NCBI GenBank assembly: GCA_035687245.1
Contig: DASRYH010000071.1
Span: forward strand, 1-18,457
Direction: 5' to 3'
DNA: 18,457 nucleotides
Origin: DASRYH01 sp035687245
Lineage (GTDB): Bacteria; Actinomycetota; Coriobacteriia; Anaerosomatales; PHET01
Part shown: in pieces, positions 1 to 6,233 of the stretch
Layout of the letters: every line of letters starts with the position of its first letter
Numbering within the stretch: the stretch's first letter is position 1
Made by a program: the position numbers and the translations under genes
Notes under the pieces: model-generated
The model's database searches: none
Seen by the model: the letters and a program-made list of their open reading frames with translations, nothing else
What the model was told of the DNA's origin: nothing

Positions 1-91
1 CTAACGTTGATGCGCATCAGCCGCGCACCATCACCTTACCGCGCGCACGCGCCCGACACCCCAAGGCGTCGGCTGGATGCGCTTGTTGGAC
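1..91 (-). other. attC recombination site of an integron gene cassette (left edge cut by window)
   Basis: Read on the minus strand the site starts with an R'' box GTCCAAC (91-85), matching RYYYAAC, and ends with GTTAG (5-1), the first five bases of an R' box GTTRRRY whose last two bases lie outside the window. Between them an L'' arm GCGCATCCAGCC (82-71) pairs with an L' arm GGCTGATGCGC (about 21-11), with one unpaired extra C in L''. The single extrahelical base in L'' relative to L' is the hallmark that sets attC orientation, and here it gives a minus-strand array. The spacers between R and L boxes are unequal, which is slightly unusual. The site begins 8 bases after the stop codon of the 259-residue membrane protein gene, the tight spacing expected of a cassette. 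Length about 93 bases, within the known attC range. Confidence 0.82.
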
Positions 92-99
92 AGGCCCCG

Positions 100-879
100 C
101 TACTTTGGCGCGGAAACGCGAAGCATGCCCGTCTTGATCCATTCCAAGACTACAGGCGATGTCTCGGTACTGCGAAGCAGCGAGTACTGACTAGAAATCA
201 TCCGTGTGCTCGAATCATACGGTGCAACGACCAACGACTTGCCGCTCTCTTCAATTGAAAGAACGACCAGATTGGTTCCTGCGACTCGATAGTGATCCTC
301 GGCGTAGGCCGCCATTCCGTATCCCGCCAAACCGGCGAGTACCATTGCCCCAAAGGCGGCGACGGCCAGCCATCTGAACGCCCCCGGTGAACCCGTGGTC
401 TCCACTGCCGCCATTAGTGCGAGTCCTGTCATGACGAAGACCACGCCAACCACACGGCCGAATGGCGGCGTGGTGGCGAGAGCCCAGACGAGCGTCGCCA
501 CGAACAGCAGTCCGAACACGACGAGCAGTAGTATTCTCCGCCGTAGCCGTTGGACGGGCGAATGATGGGGGCGGATGACCACGGAGTGGAGTGACCGTGC
601 AAATCCCGCTCCTAGCACACTCGCTGACAGCCACACGCTGCCGAATACGAGCACCAAGGCGGCCGCCACGAACAACACCCACTGCTGCGAGGTGGAGTTG
701 TACTCAGGAGGATAGCCGTAGTAGTTTGCACGCCCGTATTGATACAAGAAGCTGATCAGGTAGCCATACGCGGTAGTAGATGCAACAAGGATCGCAGCGT
801 CGGGCCAGCCACTCCTCGGCTCATCTGGCACATTGACTTCACGTCTATCAGCACGCCGAACGTAGACTGACTTCACCAT
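100..879 (-). CDS. Cassette-borne multi-spanning membrane protein of unknown function
   Basis: I do not recognise a family. From the ATG at 879 the product has 259 residues. Hydrophobic stretches at about residues 26-48, 67-92, 113-133, 138-155 and 168-190 suggest five membrane helices; a soluble tail of about 70 residues follows (roughly 190-259). A basic loop rich in Arg and His separates helices 2 and 3. The start was chosen because GGAGG lies just upstream; the spacing to this ATG is short, so the next codon, a GTG at 876, is equally possible. The reading frame stays open to 1149, but that extension would overlap the small gene at 1041-1196, has no membrane character and would cross the candidate cassette boundary at 922-928. 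The gene ends 8 bases before an attC, so it is most likely a gene cassette. Its expression would depend on an upstream integron promoter or read-through, neither of which I could locate. Confidence 0.7.
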   Translation of the reverse strand: MVKSVYVRRADRREVNVPDEPRSGWPDAAILVASTTAYGYLISFLYQYGRANYYGYPPEYNSTSQQWVLFVAAALVLVFGSVWLSASVLGAGFARSLHSVVIRPHHSPVQRLRRRILLLVVFGLLFVATLVWALATTPPFGRVVGVVFVMTGLALMAAVETTGSPGAFRWLAVAAFGAMVLAGLAGYGMAAYAEDHYRVAGTNLVVLSIEESGKSLVVAPYDSSTRMISSQYSLLRSTETSPVVLEWIKTGMLRVSAPK

Positions 880-921
880 GCCCTCCGGGGCCCGAATCCG
901 CAGTTGATCCACAGATGCTCT

Positions 922-1049
922 GTCCAACAAGTAGTATGCAGCCCGCCTAAGGGCGGGATAGAGAAGATAACCGCTCGTAGGAACCGTAGCACACGGTATA
1001 TGGGGCGGACTTCTCCAGTCTGCATAAGCTGAAGGGGCTGCTAGCGGAC
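922..1049 (-). other. Possible degenerate attC separating two cassettes
   Basis: A perfect core site GTTGGAC (GTTRRRY) lies on the minus strand at 928-922, about 43 bases before the start of the 259-residue gene. Upstream of it, next to the stop of the small gene, GTCC (1049-1046) can pair with its GGAC and GCAGCC pairs with GGCTGC inside the site; a CCCGCC/GGCGGG hairpin (942-957) lies within it. However, the R'' box is GTCCGCT instead of RYYYAAC and the L arms lack a clear extrahelical base. It may be a decayed attC, or a chance match inside a single two-gene cassette. Confidence 0.3.
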
Positions 1050-1196
1050 GGCGGTTCCTAGGTAGTACGGCCACAGGATGATCGCGAAGACACCCACCCA
1101 GAAGCTCAGCTTCAGGTAGCCGATTGTGAACAGCCACCCGATGCACCACAAGACGCCCATACCACCGTCGACGCGGACCCTCTGCTCCCCTGCCAT
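1041..1196 (-). CDS. Small two-helix membrane protein, hypothetical
   Basis: The product is 51 residues from the ATG at 1196. A short polar N-terminus of about 13 residues is followed by two closely spaced hydrophobic helices (about residues 14-27 and 29-44), with the pattern GWLFTIGYLKLSFWVGVF then a WPYYLG turn, and a basic end. This looks like a genuine small integral membrane protein rather than a random frame: hydrophobic and aromatic residues are arranged as a helical hairpin. An ATG at 1160 would give a 39-residue version that keeps both helices. The Shine-Dalgarno match is weak for either start (GAGGG about 12 bases before 1196). It is the first gene beyond the 3' end of intI and is read in the same direction. 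I infer that it is the first cassette gene, or the first gene of a two-gene cassette. I have no function to offer. Confidence 0.55.
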   Translation of the reverse strand: MAGEQRVRVDGGMGVLWCIGWLFTIGYLKLSFWVGVFAIILWPYYLGTAVR

Positions 1197-1222
1197 CTCA
1201 CACCGCCACCCTCGTGTTGTTG

Positions 1223-1253
1223 CCCCAACCATCTCCTTGCCAGAATACGCCAC
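1223..1253 (-). other. Candidate attI / first cassette junction
   Basis: The 31-base span from the intI stop codon to the first cassette gene ends, on the minus strand, in GTTGGGG (1229-1223), which matches the integron insertion core GTTRRRY except at the last base. The small gene starts 27 bases further on, the usual distance from a cassette boundary. In an integron whose integrase is parallel to the array, attI is expected at the 3' side of intI, where this lies. I cannot see the additional integrase-binding repeats that define attI, so this is a positional inference. Confidence 0.35.
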
Positions 1254-2228
1254 CTACAGGCGGTCCATGGGACTTCGTACGCAGAGTCCGCCCTGATTCA
1301 ATACGTGGGTGTAGATCATCGTGGTGTTCACGCTTGTGTGCCCCAGTAGCTCCTGAATCGTTCGGATGTCATAGCCGCCCTCGAGCAAGTGGGTCGCAAA
1401 GGAATGTCGCAACGTGTGGCACGTGACCCGCTTCGGAATACCGGCTCGCCGCGCTGCATCCCTCACTGCTCGCTGCACCAGCGTCTCGTGAATGTGGTGT
1501 CTCCCCTGCTCGCCTGTCCGCGTGTTGTGCCAACGCCGTTCCTGCGGAAACACCCACTGCCAGGCCCATTCGGCAGCTGCGTAGGGGTACTTGCGACACA
1601 GCGCGTCGGGAAGCTCCACTCGACCCCATCCGTCGGCAAGGTCCCGGTCGTGGATGGAGCGCACCTGCCGAAGGTGCGCCACCAACTCGCCTCTCACTGA
1701 TCGCGGCACCATCGTCACTCGGTCTTTACGACCCTTGCCCCGCCGGATCGTGAGCTCTCCGCGGTCGAAGTCGATGTCTTGGACACGCAGTCGCAGGCAC
1801 TCCATCAGACGGAGACCTGACCCGTAGAGCAGCGCCGCAATCAGGCGGTACTCGCCGTCCAATTCGGCAAGAACACGGGACACCTCTTGTTGGCTGAGCA
1901 CCACAGGGAGCTTCTTCGGCGGCTTGGCGCGGACGAGGCCCTCGATCTCACAGATCTCGTAACCGATCACGTTGCGGTAGAAGAACAGCAATGCGGACAG
2001 GGCTTGGGTCTGAGTGGAAGCGCTCACATGCTCTTCGACCGCTAGGTGGGTCAAGAAGGCGTTGATCTCGGGCTCCACCATCTCGGACGGATGCCGGTAG
2101 TTGTGGAACCGGATGTAGCGCGCCACCCATCGCGTGTACGCCTCCTCGGTGCGTCGGCTGTAGTGGCGTGCGCGCAGCGCGCTGCGGAGCTGGTCGATCA
2201 GTTTCGGCTTGGTCGCTGACTCAGTCAC
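1254..2228 (-). CDS. intI: Integron integrase (tyrosine recombinase)
   Basis: IntI recombines attI and attC sites to insert and excise gene cassettes, acting on folded single-stranded attC. From the GTG at 2228 the protein has 324 residues, close to the 320-340 typical of the family. It has a core-binding domain (about 8-100) and a catalytic domain (about 107-312). The catalytic set is visible: R140 in GSGLRLME, a basic GKGRKDR strand near 164-170, H271 and R274 in HTLRHSFATH, H297 in LLGHTSV and the nucleophile Y306 in TTMIYTHV. The IntI-specific insertion that distinguishes it from XerC/D is present at about 206-229, with LPDALCRKYP followed by the Trp-rich WAWQWVFPQ. The C-terminus GVRSPMDRL-like ending is also typical. 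The start has AAAGGAG four bases upstream; the frame extends 16 codons further to a TTG without a clear ribosome site. The gene follows the pnp terminator and is parallel to the cassettes. No frameshift or stop is seen, so it looks functional. Confidence 0.95.
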   Translation of the reverse strand: MTESATKPKLIDQLRSALRARHYSRRTEEAYTRWVARYIRFHNYRHPSEMVEPEINAFLTHLAVEEHVSASTQTQALSALLFFYRNVIGYEICEIEGLVRAKPPKKLPVVLSQQEVSRVLAELDGEYRLIAALLYGSGLRLMECLRLRVQDIDFDRGELTIRRGKGRKDRVTMVPRSVRGELVAHLRQVRSIHDRDLADGWGRVELPDALCRKYPYAAAEWAWQWVFPQERRWHNTRTGEQGRHHIHETLVQRAVRDAARRAGIPKRVTCHTLRHSFATHLLEGGYDIRTIQELLGHTSVNTTMIYTHVLNQGGLCVRSPMDRL

Positions 2229-2279
2229 GGGTCTCCTTTGGTCGAATGGTGGAGGTCGCACCTTCCCGAATTCCAACCC

Positions 2280-2317
2280 AACACAAAGCGAGGCCCCCGG
2301 TTTCCCGAGGGCCTCGC
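2280..2317 (-). terminator. Rho-independent terminator of pnp
   Basis: On the minus strand the stem GCGAGGCCC pairs with GGGCCTCGC (2317-2309 with 2297-2289) around a short G/C-rich inner region with an AAA loop. It is followed by TTTGTGTT. It lies 44 bases after the pnp stop and separates the housekeeping operon from the integron integrase. Confidence 0.8.
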
Positions 2318-2360
2318 TGGCACTACGTTGTCTTGCTGGCGGCGCTAGTCGCTTTCGCGA

Positions 2361-4550
2361 TTAGTGCCTGCGGCGCGGACGACGATCGTCGCCGCCACCA
2401 CCCTCACGGCGCGGAGGGCGGTCGCCGGACGGCTTGTCGCCACCGGCGCCTTCGGCACGCGGGGGAGCCTCCGGCTTGTCGAGGCGGTCGAGGCTGACCT
2501 TGCCGCGATCGTCGATATCGATGATCTTGACCTTCACTGCATCGCCGACGTTGAGCACGTCTTCGACCTTGTCCACGCGGCCCTGGGCCACGCGGGAGAT
2601 GTGCAGCAGGCCGTCCTTGCCAGGGATGAGCTCGATGAAGGCACCAAACGGCTGGATCGAAACGACACGGCCGTGGTACTCCTCGCCGATCTCCGGCTCC
2701 TTGACGATGGCCTGGATGCGGCGGACCGCTTCCTCGCCACCCAAGTCCTTGGAGGCGATGAAGATGGTGCCGTCCTCCTGGATGTCGATCTGGGCACCAG
2801 TGTCGGCCTGAATGCCGCGGATGACCTTACCGCCCGAACCGATGACCTCGCGGATCTTGTCCGACGGGATCTTGATGGTGAGGATACGCGGGGCGTACTG
2901 GCTCATCTCTTCGCGCGGAGTCTCGATGGACTCGAGCATCTTGCCCAGGATGAAGCTGCGGCCTTCCTTGGCCTGCGTCAGCGCGGCACGCAGAATGTCG
3001 AGCGACAGGCCCTTGGCCTTGTTGTCCATCTGCATGGCGGTGATGCCCTTGGGCGTACCGGCGACCTTGAAGTCCATGTCGCCGAGGAAGTCCTCGAGGC
3101 CCTGGATGTCGGTCAGGATGGCGACGTCGTCGCCCTCCTTGATGAGACCCATGGCGATACCGGAAACCGGAGCGGAAATCGGCACGCCGGCGTCCATCAG
3201 CGCGAGGGTCGAGCCGCAGACCGAGCCCATGGAGCTCGAGCCGTTGGACTCGAGAACCTCAGAGACGATACGGATCGTGTAAGGGAACCCGTCCTCGGCC
3301 GGAATGACCGGGAGCAGCGCCTTTTCGGCGAGTGCACCGTGGCCGATGTCGCGGCGCTTCGGGCCACGCATGAAACCAGTCTCACCCGTCGAGAACGGCG
3401 GGAAGTTGTAGTGGTGCAGGTAGCGCTTGCCTTCGGCAACGTCGATCGTGTCGATGCGCTGCCACTCGGAAAGCATGCCCAGCGTGAGCACGGAGAGCAC
3501 CTGGGTCTGGCCGCGAGTGAACAGGCCCGAACCGTGAGCGCGCGGCAGGTAGCCGGCGGTCGTGGTGATCTGGCGGACCTCGTCGAGCTTGCGGCCGTCG
3601 GCGCGCTCGCCCTCCTTGAGGACCATCGTGCGCATCGTCTTCTTCTCGAGCTTCTTGAGCGAGGCCTTGATGTCCTTGCCCTTGGCGGCGATCTCCTCTT
3701 CGGAGAACAGCTCGGCCATGAGAGCGTCCTTCACGGCCTGAACATCACCCATGCGGGCGTGCTTGTCGGCGTTGTGCAGCGCAACGTTCATGCGCTCGGC
3801 GCCGGCAGCGAAGATGCGCTCCTCGATCTCAGGATCGACGACCTGGAGGGTGACCTCCATCGGCGTGATGTCGACCTTGGCCAGGAACTTCTCCTGCGCC
3901 TCGCAGAACTTGCCGATGGCCTCCTGCGCGAACATCATGGCGGCGAGCATGTCCTCTTCAGACACCTCAGCGCAGCCGGCCTCGAGCATGTAGACGGCGT
4001 CCTTGGAGCCGGCCATGACGAGGTCAAGGTCGGAGTCTTCGGTCTCGTCAAAGGTCGGGTTCACGAGGAACTCGCCGGTCTCCATGTCACGGCAGATGCG
4101 CACCGCGGCCAGCGGACCCTCAAACGGGATACCGGCGGCGAGCAGCGCGGAGCTGGCGCCCATGATGGAGATGACGTCGAACTGGTTGACCTGGTCTGCC
4201 GAAAGGACCGTCGCGATGACCTGGACTTCGTTGCGGAAACCGTCGGCGAACGAAGAGCGGATCGGGCGGTCGATCATGCGGGCGGTCAGCGTGGCCTTCT
4301 CACTTGCGCGGGCCTCACGCTTGATGAAGCCGCCGGGGAGCTTGCCCGCGGCGTACATGCGCTCTTCGACATCTACCGTCAGCGGGAAGAAGTCGAGGTC
4401 CTTGGGGAACTTGGACGCCGTCGCGGTGACCAGAACGATCGAATCGCCCTGGCGGACGAGAACTGCTCCGCCGGCCTGCTTGGCCAGCTCGCCGGTCTCG
4501 AGAACGTACTCCTTGCCGTAAAGCTCAAAACTCTCAACGATCTTACTCAT
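2361..4550 (-). CDS. pnp: Polyribonucleotide nucleotidyltransferase (PNPase)
   Basis: PNPase degrades RNA 3' to 5' by phosphorolysis, releasing nucleoside diphosphates, as a trimer in the cytoplasm. The 729-residue product has the full domain set: a first RNase PH domain (about 10-145), a helical linker (about 240-310), a second RNase PH domain (about 320-550) with FMRGPKRRDIGHGALAEKAL, a GSSSMGS phosphate-binding turn and the acidic LGDMDFKVAGT active-site segment, then a KH domain with VIGSGGKVI and an S1 domain with GAFIEL and DGLLHIS. The last 25 or so residues form an Arg/Gly/Asp-rich tail ending RRPRRRH, likely disordered. I chose the ATG at 4550 (MSKIVESFEL) over an upstream in-frame ATG at 4601, because homologues begin here and the upstream part is low-complexity and lies close to the rpsO terminator. 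It follows rpsO by 100 bases, the widespread rpsO-pnp arrangement. Confidence 0.97.
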   Translation of the reverse strand: MSKIVESFELYGKEYVLETGELAKQAGGAVLVRQGDSIVLVTATASKFPKDLDFFPLTVDVEERMYAAGKLPGGFIKREARASEKATLTARMIDRPIRSSFADGFRNEVQVIATVLSADQVNQFDVISIMGASSALLAAGIPFEGPLAAVRICRDMETGEFLVNPTFDETEDSDLDLVMAGSKDAVYMLEAGCAEVSEEDMLAAMMFAQEAIGKFCEAQEKFLAKVDITPMEVTLQVVDPEIEERIFAAGAERMNVALHNADKHARMGDVQAVKDALMAELFSEEEIAAKGKDIKASLKKLEKKTMRTMVLKEGERADGRKLDEVRQITTTAGYLPRAHGSGLFTRGQTQVLSVLTLGMLSEWQRIDTIDVAEGKRYLHHYNFPPFSTGETGFMRGPKRRDIGHGALAEKALLPVIPAEDGFPYTIRIVSEVLESNGSSSMGSVCGSTLALMDAGVPISAPVSGIAMGLIKEGDDVAILTDIQGLEDFLGDMDFKVAGTPKGITAMQMDNKAKGLSLDILRAALTQAKEGRSFILGKMLESIETPREEMSQYAPRILTIKIPSDKIREVIGSGGKVIRGIQADTGAQIDIQEDGTIFIASKDLGGEEAVRRIQAIVKEPEIGEEYHGRVVSIQPFGAFIELIPGKDGLLHISRVAQGRVDKVEDVLNVGDAVKVKIIDIDDRGKVSLDRLDKPEAPPRAEGAGGDKPSGDRPPRREGGGGDDRRPRRRH

Positions 4551-4603
4551 GTGACTCTCTTCTCTCTCCTCCTCACCGAAACGCCCCTTGCGCCTCGGCA
4601 TGC

Positions 4604-4638
4604 AATCAAAAGGCGGGAGGACTGAGCCCCCCGCCTTT
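4604..4638 (-). terminator. Intercistronic terminator between rpsO and pnp
   Basis: On the minus strand AAAGGCGGG (4638-4630) pairs with CCCGCCTTT (4617-4609) around a 12-base loop and runs into TTTTGATT. It starts 13 bases after the rpsO stop codon. It would end most rpsO transcripts and let a fraction read into pnp, or provide an RNA-processing hairpin as in other rpsO-pnp operons. I see no clear separate pnp promoter in the 60 bases that remain. Confidence 0.8.
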
Positions 4639-4650
4639 CGGCATTCGGTC

Positions 4651-4926
4651 TTACTTGACCTCGCGGATACCCAGCTGAGCGATGACCGCGCGGTAGCGCT
4701 CGATGTCGGACTTCTTGAGGTAGTTCAGAAGCCTACGACGCTGGCCGACGAGCTTCAGAAGTCCACGACGGGTGTGGTGGTCCTTCTTGTGAAGCTTGAG
4801 GTGCTCGGTAAGGTCGCGGATGCGCTGGGTAAGAAGCGCAACCTGAACCTCCGTCGAACCGGTGTCGGCGTCGCCGCGCTTGTACTCCGCGATGATGCTC
4901 GCAATCGTGTCCTTAGACAGCGGCAT
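4651..4926 (-). CDS. rpsO: 30S ribosomal protein S15
   Basis: S15 is a primary 16S rRNA-binding protein of the small-subunit platform. The 91-residue product matches the family over its whole length (usual 88-90): the DTGSTEVQVALLTQRI helix, the conserved LKLHKKDHHTRRGLL segment that contacts the rRNA three-way junction, and the RRRLLNYLKKSD C-terminal part. The ATG at 4926 is preceded by AAAGGTGG seven bases upstream, a good ribosome site. It has its own promoter and a structured leader of about 90 bases, and is followed by a terminator and pnp. Autoregulation through the leader is known for S15 in several bacteria and is inferred here. Confidence 0.97.
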   Translation of the reverse strand: MPLSKDTIASIIAEYKRGDADTGSTEVQVALLTQRIRDLTEHLKLHKKDHHTRRGLLKLVGQRRRLLNYLKKSDIERYRAVIAQLGIREVK

Positions 4927-5016
4927 ATCAGTTCCACCTTTCATGTGGATTCGCCCCGGTCCGGGATGGGCGTCGGTGGAAGACGCACCTCTAAGAGCGG
5001 GGTATGTGCATAGCCG
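4927..5016 (-). promoter_or_regulatory. Structured rpsO 5' leader, possible S15 autoregulatory site
   Basis: The leader between the -10 element and the rpsO start contains two hairpins on the minus strand: GCGTC/GACGC around TTCCACC, and CCCGG/CCGGG around one A just upstream of the ribosome binding site. Structured leaders bound by S15 itself are known in several phyla; which class this belongs to, if any, cannot be judged by eye. Confidence 0.35.
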
Positions 5017-5020
5017 AGGA

Positions 5021-5029
5021 AGTATATCA
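5021..5029 (-). promoter_or_regulatory. Extended -10 promoter of rpsO
   Basis: On the minus strand TGATATACT gives an extended -10 (TGnTATACT, one mismatch to TATAAT in the hexamer). No good -35 hexamer is seen at 16-18 bases, consistent with an extended -10 promoter. It lies between the end of the upstream hypothetical gene and rpsO, about 95 bases before the start codon. Confidence 0.55.
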
Positions 5030-5056
5030 CACACGGGGCCGGGAGTAGCCGCGCCC

Positions 5057-5686
5057 CTAGTGGATGCCGAATAGTCCGTTGGCACCCATGAAGAACATAC
5101 CCAGCAGCGCGGCAATGATGCCGAGGATGATGACCAGCCCCACGAGGCTACCTTGCTCCTCGTCGGCCCCTTCCGCTGCAGCTGCGCTGCGCTCCTCGGC
5201 CGCCCGACGATCGCTCGCGAAGAGGTAGTCGCCGTGCTCGTCGCGAGGCGCGTTGTCGTCGGCGTCGGGCGCGGCGTGGTCAGAAGCGAAGCCCGATTCG
5301 GAAGCCGCGTCGCGTGCGGCGGCCTTGCCCGCTGCGCCGCCGGGCCCAGTCCACGGCGTCAGGTACTGCTCTTCGGCAAGCTTCTCGAGGTCGGGGTCGT
5401 CTTCCTGCAGCGACAGGAGGAGCTCGCGAGCCTCGGCGAGGTTCTCGGGGTGCACCAGCAGCGTGAAGGTTCGCAGCATGACCTCGCGCGTGGGATGCAG
5501 GTCGACCGGGTCGAAGGGGTCCCAGGCGACCTCGATCCCGTTCGCCTTGAGAAGCGCGCCAGCCACCACAAGGTCGGACCCGGCTGATTCGAACACCTCC
5601 GCGAAGTTGCTGCCGCTCCCGGAGAAGCCGGTCTGCTCCCCCAGTGGCACCCAGCGCCCTGCAGCCGCTTGTTGCTGCGGGTCCAA
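5057..5686 (-). CDS. Hypothetical DUF2007-like protein with C-terminal membrane anchor
   Basis: The 209-residue product has an N-terminal soluble domain (about 25-105) with a VVAGALLKANGIEVAWDPFD-type strand-helix pattern and an FTLLVHPENLAEARELL helix. This resembles the small ferredoxin-like DUF2007 (putative signal-transducing) fold, a moderate-confidence assignment. A long acidic, alanine-rich linker (about 115-180) leads to one membrane helix (about 182-205, GLVIILGIIAALLGMFFMGA) near the C-terminus, so the soluble part probably faces the cytoplasm. It starts with TTG at 5686, three bases beyond the preceding stop codon, with GGAG nine bases upstream inside that gene's last codons. This implies translational coupling. 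It is a diverged paralogue of the preceding gene. No clear terminator follows; an imperfect G/C hairpin without a T-run covers its end. Confidence 0.7.
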   Translation of the reverse strand: MDPQQQAAAGRWVPLGEQTGFSGSGSNFAEVFESAGSDLVVAGALLKANGIEVAWDPFDPVDLHPTREVMLRTFTLLVHPENLAEARELLLSLQEDDPDLEKLAEEQYLTPWTGPGGAAGKAAARDAASESGFASDHAAPDADDNAPRDEHGDYLFASDRRAAEERSAAAAEGADEEQGSLVGLVIILGIIAALLGMFFMGANGLFGIH

Positions 5687-5689
5687 GGC

Positions 5690-6199
5690 CTAGAGCTCCA
5701 GCTCCGGATAGGCGCTTCGCAGGATCTCGCGCGCTTCCTCGAGCCGGCTCGCCGGCACCATGAGCGTGAACGGGCGGTCGAAGATGCCGTAGCCGGCGCG
5801 CATCGACGGCATCGACTCGGGAGGATACGGGTCCCATGCGAAGGGGATGTCGGCCGAGGTCAGAGGTGCCGTCACCATCGCGGCTGTGAAGCCAGCGTCG
5901 CCGAACATGCCCGACAGGTGCCGCTTCGCCATCACTTCGACCCACTCTTCGGTGGCGTTCTCGTAGGCGTCTTCAGGATCGAGGCCCGCGACCGCGCGTT
6001 CGGCGGCCTCAAGCAGCGCCTCGTCGGTGACCACAGGGGTACCGTCTTCCAGCTCGTCAGTCTCAAACGCCTCGTAGCCGAAGGCCTTGCCGATACTGTG
6101 CGCGATGGCGCTGAGCGGGTTAGGGTCGAAGGCGTCGTCGTCTTCGGCGACCTCGTCGATGCCTGCGTCTTCAGCGGGCACGTTGTCCTTGTCGAACAT
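5690..6199 (-). CDS. Hypothetical soluble DUF2007-like protein
   Basis: The 169-residue product is acidic at its N-terminus (many Asp/Glu in residues 1-35) and has no signal peptide or membrane helix. Its C-terminal part (about 90-169) carries the same pattern as its neighbour: a segment IPFAWDPYPPE followed by RPFTLMVPASRLEEAREIL. This marks a shared domain and a local duplication. The start at 6199 was chosen for GAGGGGAG upstream with five-base spacing; an in-frame ATG at 6229 would lie almost on the ribF stop and has weaker support. It sits 34 bases after ribF and directly before its paralogue. I infer that the two act together, but no function can be assigned. Confidence 0.7.
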   Translation of the reverse strand: MFDKDNVPAEDAGIDEVAEDDDAFDPNPLSAIAHSIGKAFGYEAFETDELEDGTPVVTDEALLEAAERAVAGLDPEDAYENATEEWVEVMAKRHLSGMFGDAGFTAAMVTAPLTSADIPFAWDPYPPESMPSMRAGYGIFDRPFTLMVPASRLEEAREILRSAYPELEL

Positions 6200-6233
6200 G
6201 CTGCTCCCCTCGCGTCCCGCCGCAGCCATGAGG

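Larger units (their letters stand above)
1..2228 (-). mobile_element. Chromosomal integron: integrase plus start of cassette array
   Basis: The region holds, in minus-strand order, an integron integrase gene, a candidate attI junction, a small membrane-protein gene, a larger membrane-protein gene and an attC site at the window edge. The integrase and the attC are directly supported by sequence; the element as a whole is an inference from their order. It begins just beyond the terminator of pnp, at the end of a housekeeping operon, a plausible safe insertion point. The integrase and the cassette genes share one direction, so the 3' end of intI faces the array, whereas in most integrons intI is divergent from the cassettes. 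Only the first one or two cassettes are in view and the left boundary is outside the window. No transposase or IS was seen, which suggests a sedentary chromosomal integron rather than a mobile class 1-3 type. Confidence 0.8.

Noticed and set aside
880..1149. Upstream extension of the 259-residue membrane protein to a start at 1149
   Set aside because: It overlaps the small membrane-protein gene, crosses the candidate core site at 922-928 and has no membrane or domain character.
2271..2277. GTTGGAA near the 5' end of intI as a possible attI core on the usual side
   Set aside because: It does not match GTTRRRY at the last base, and the neighbouring sequence is the pnp terminator and pnp, with no cassette on that side.
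2364..4625. Long open frame of 753 codons on the plus strand opposite pnp
   Set aside because: Antisense shadow of a high-GC gene; the translation is repetitive in Asp/Leu/Val/Arg and has no domain, while pnp on the other strand is unmistakable.
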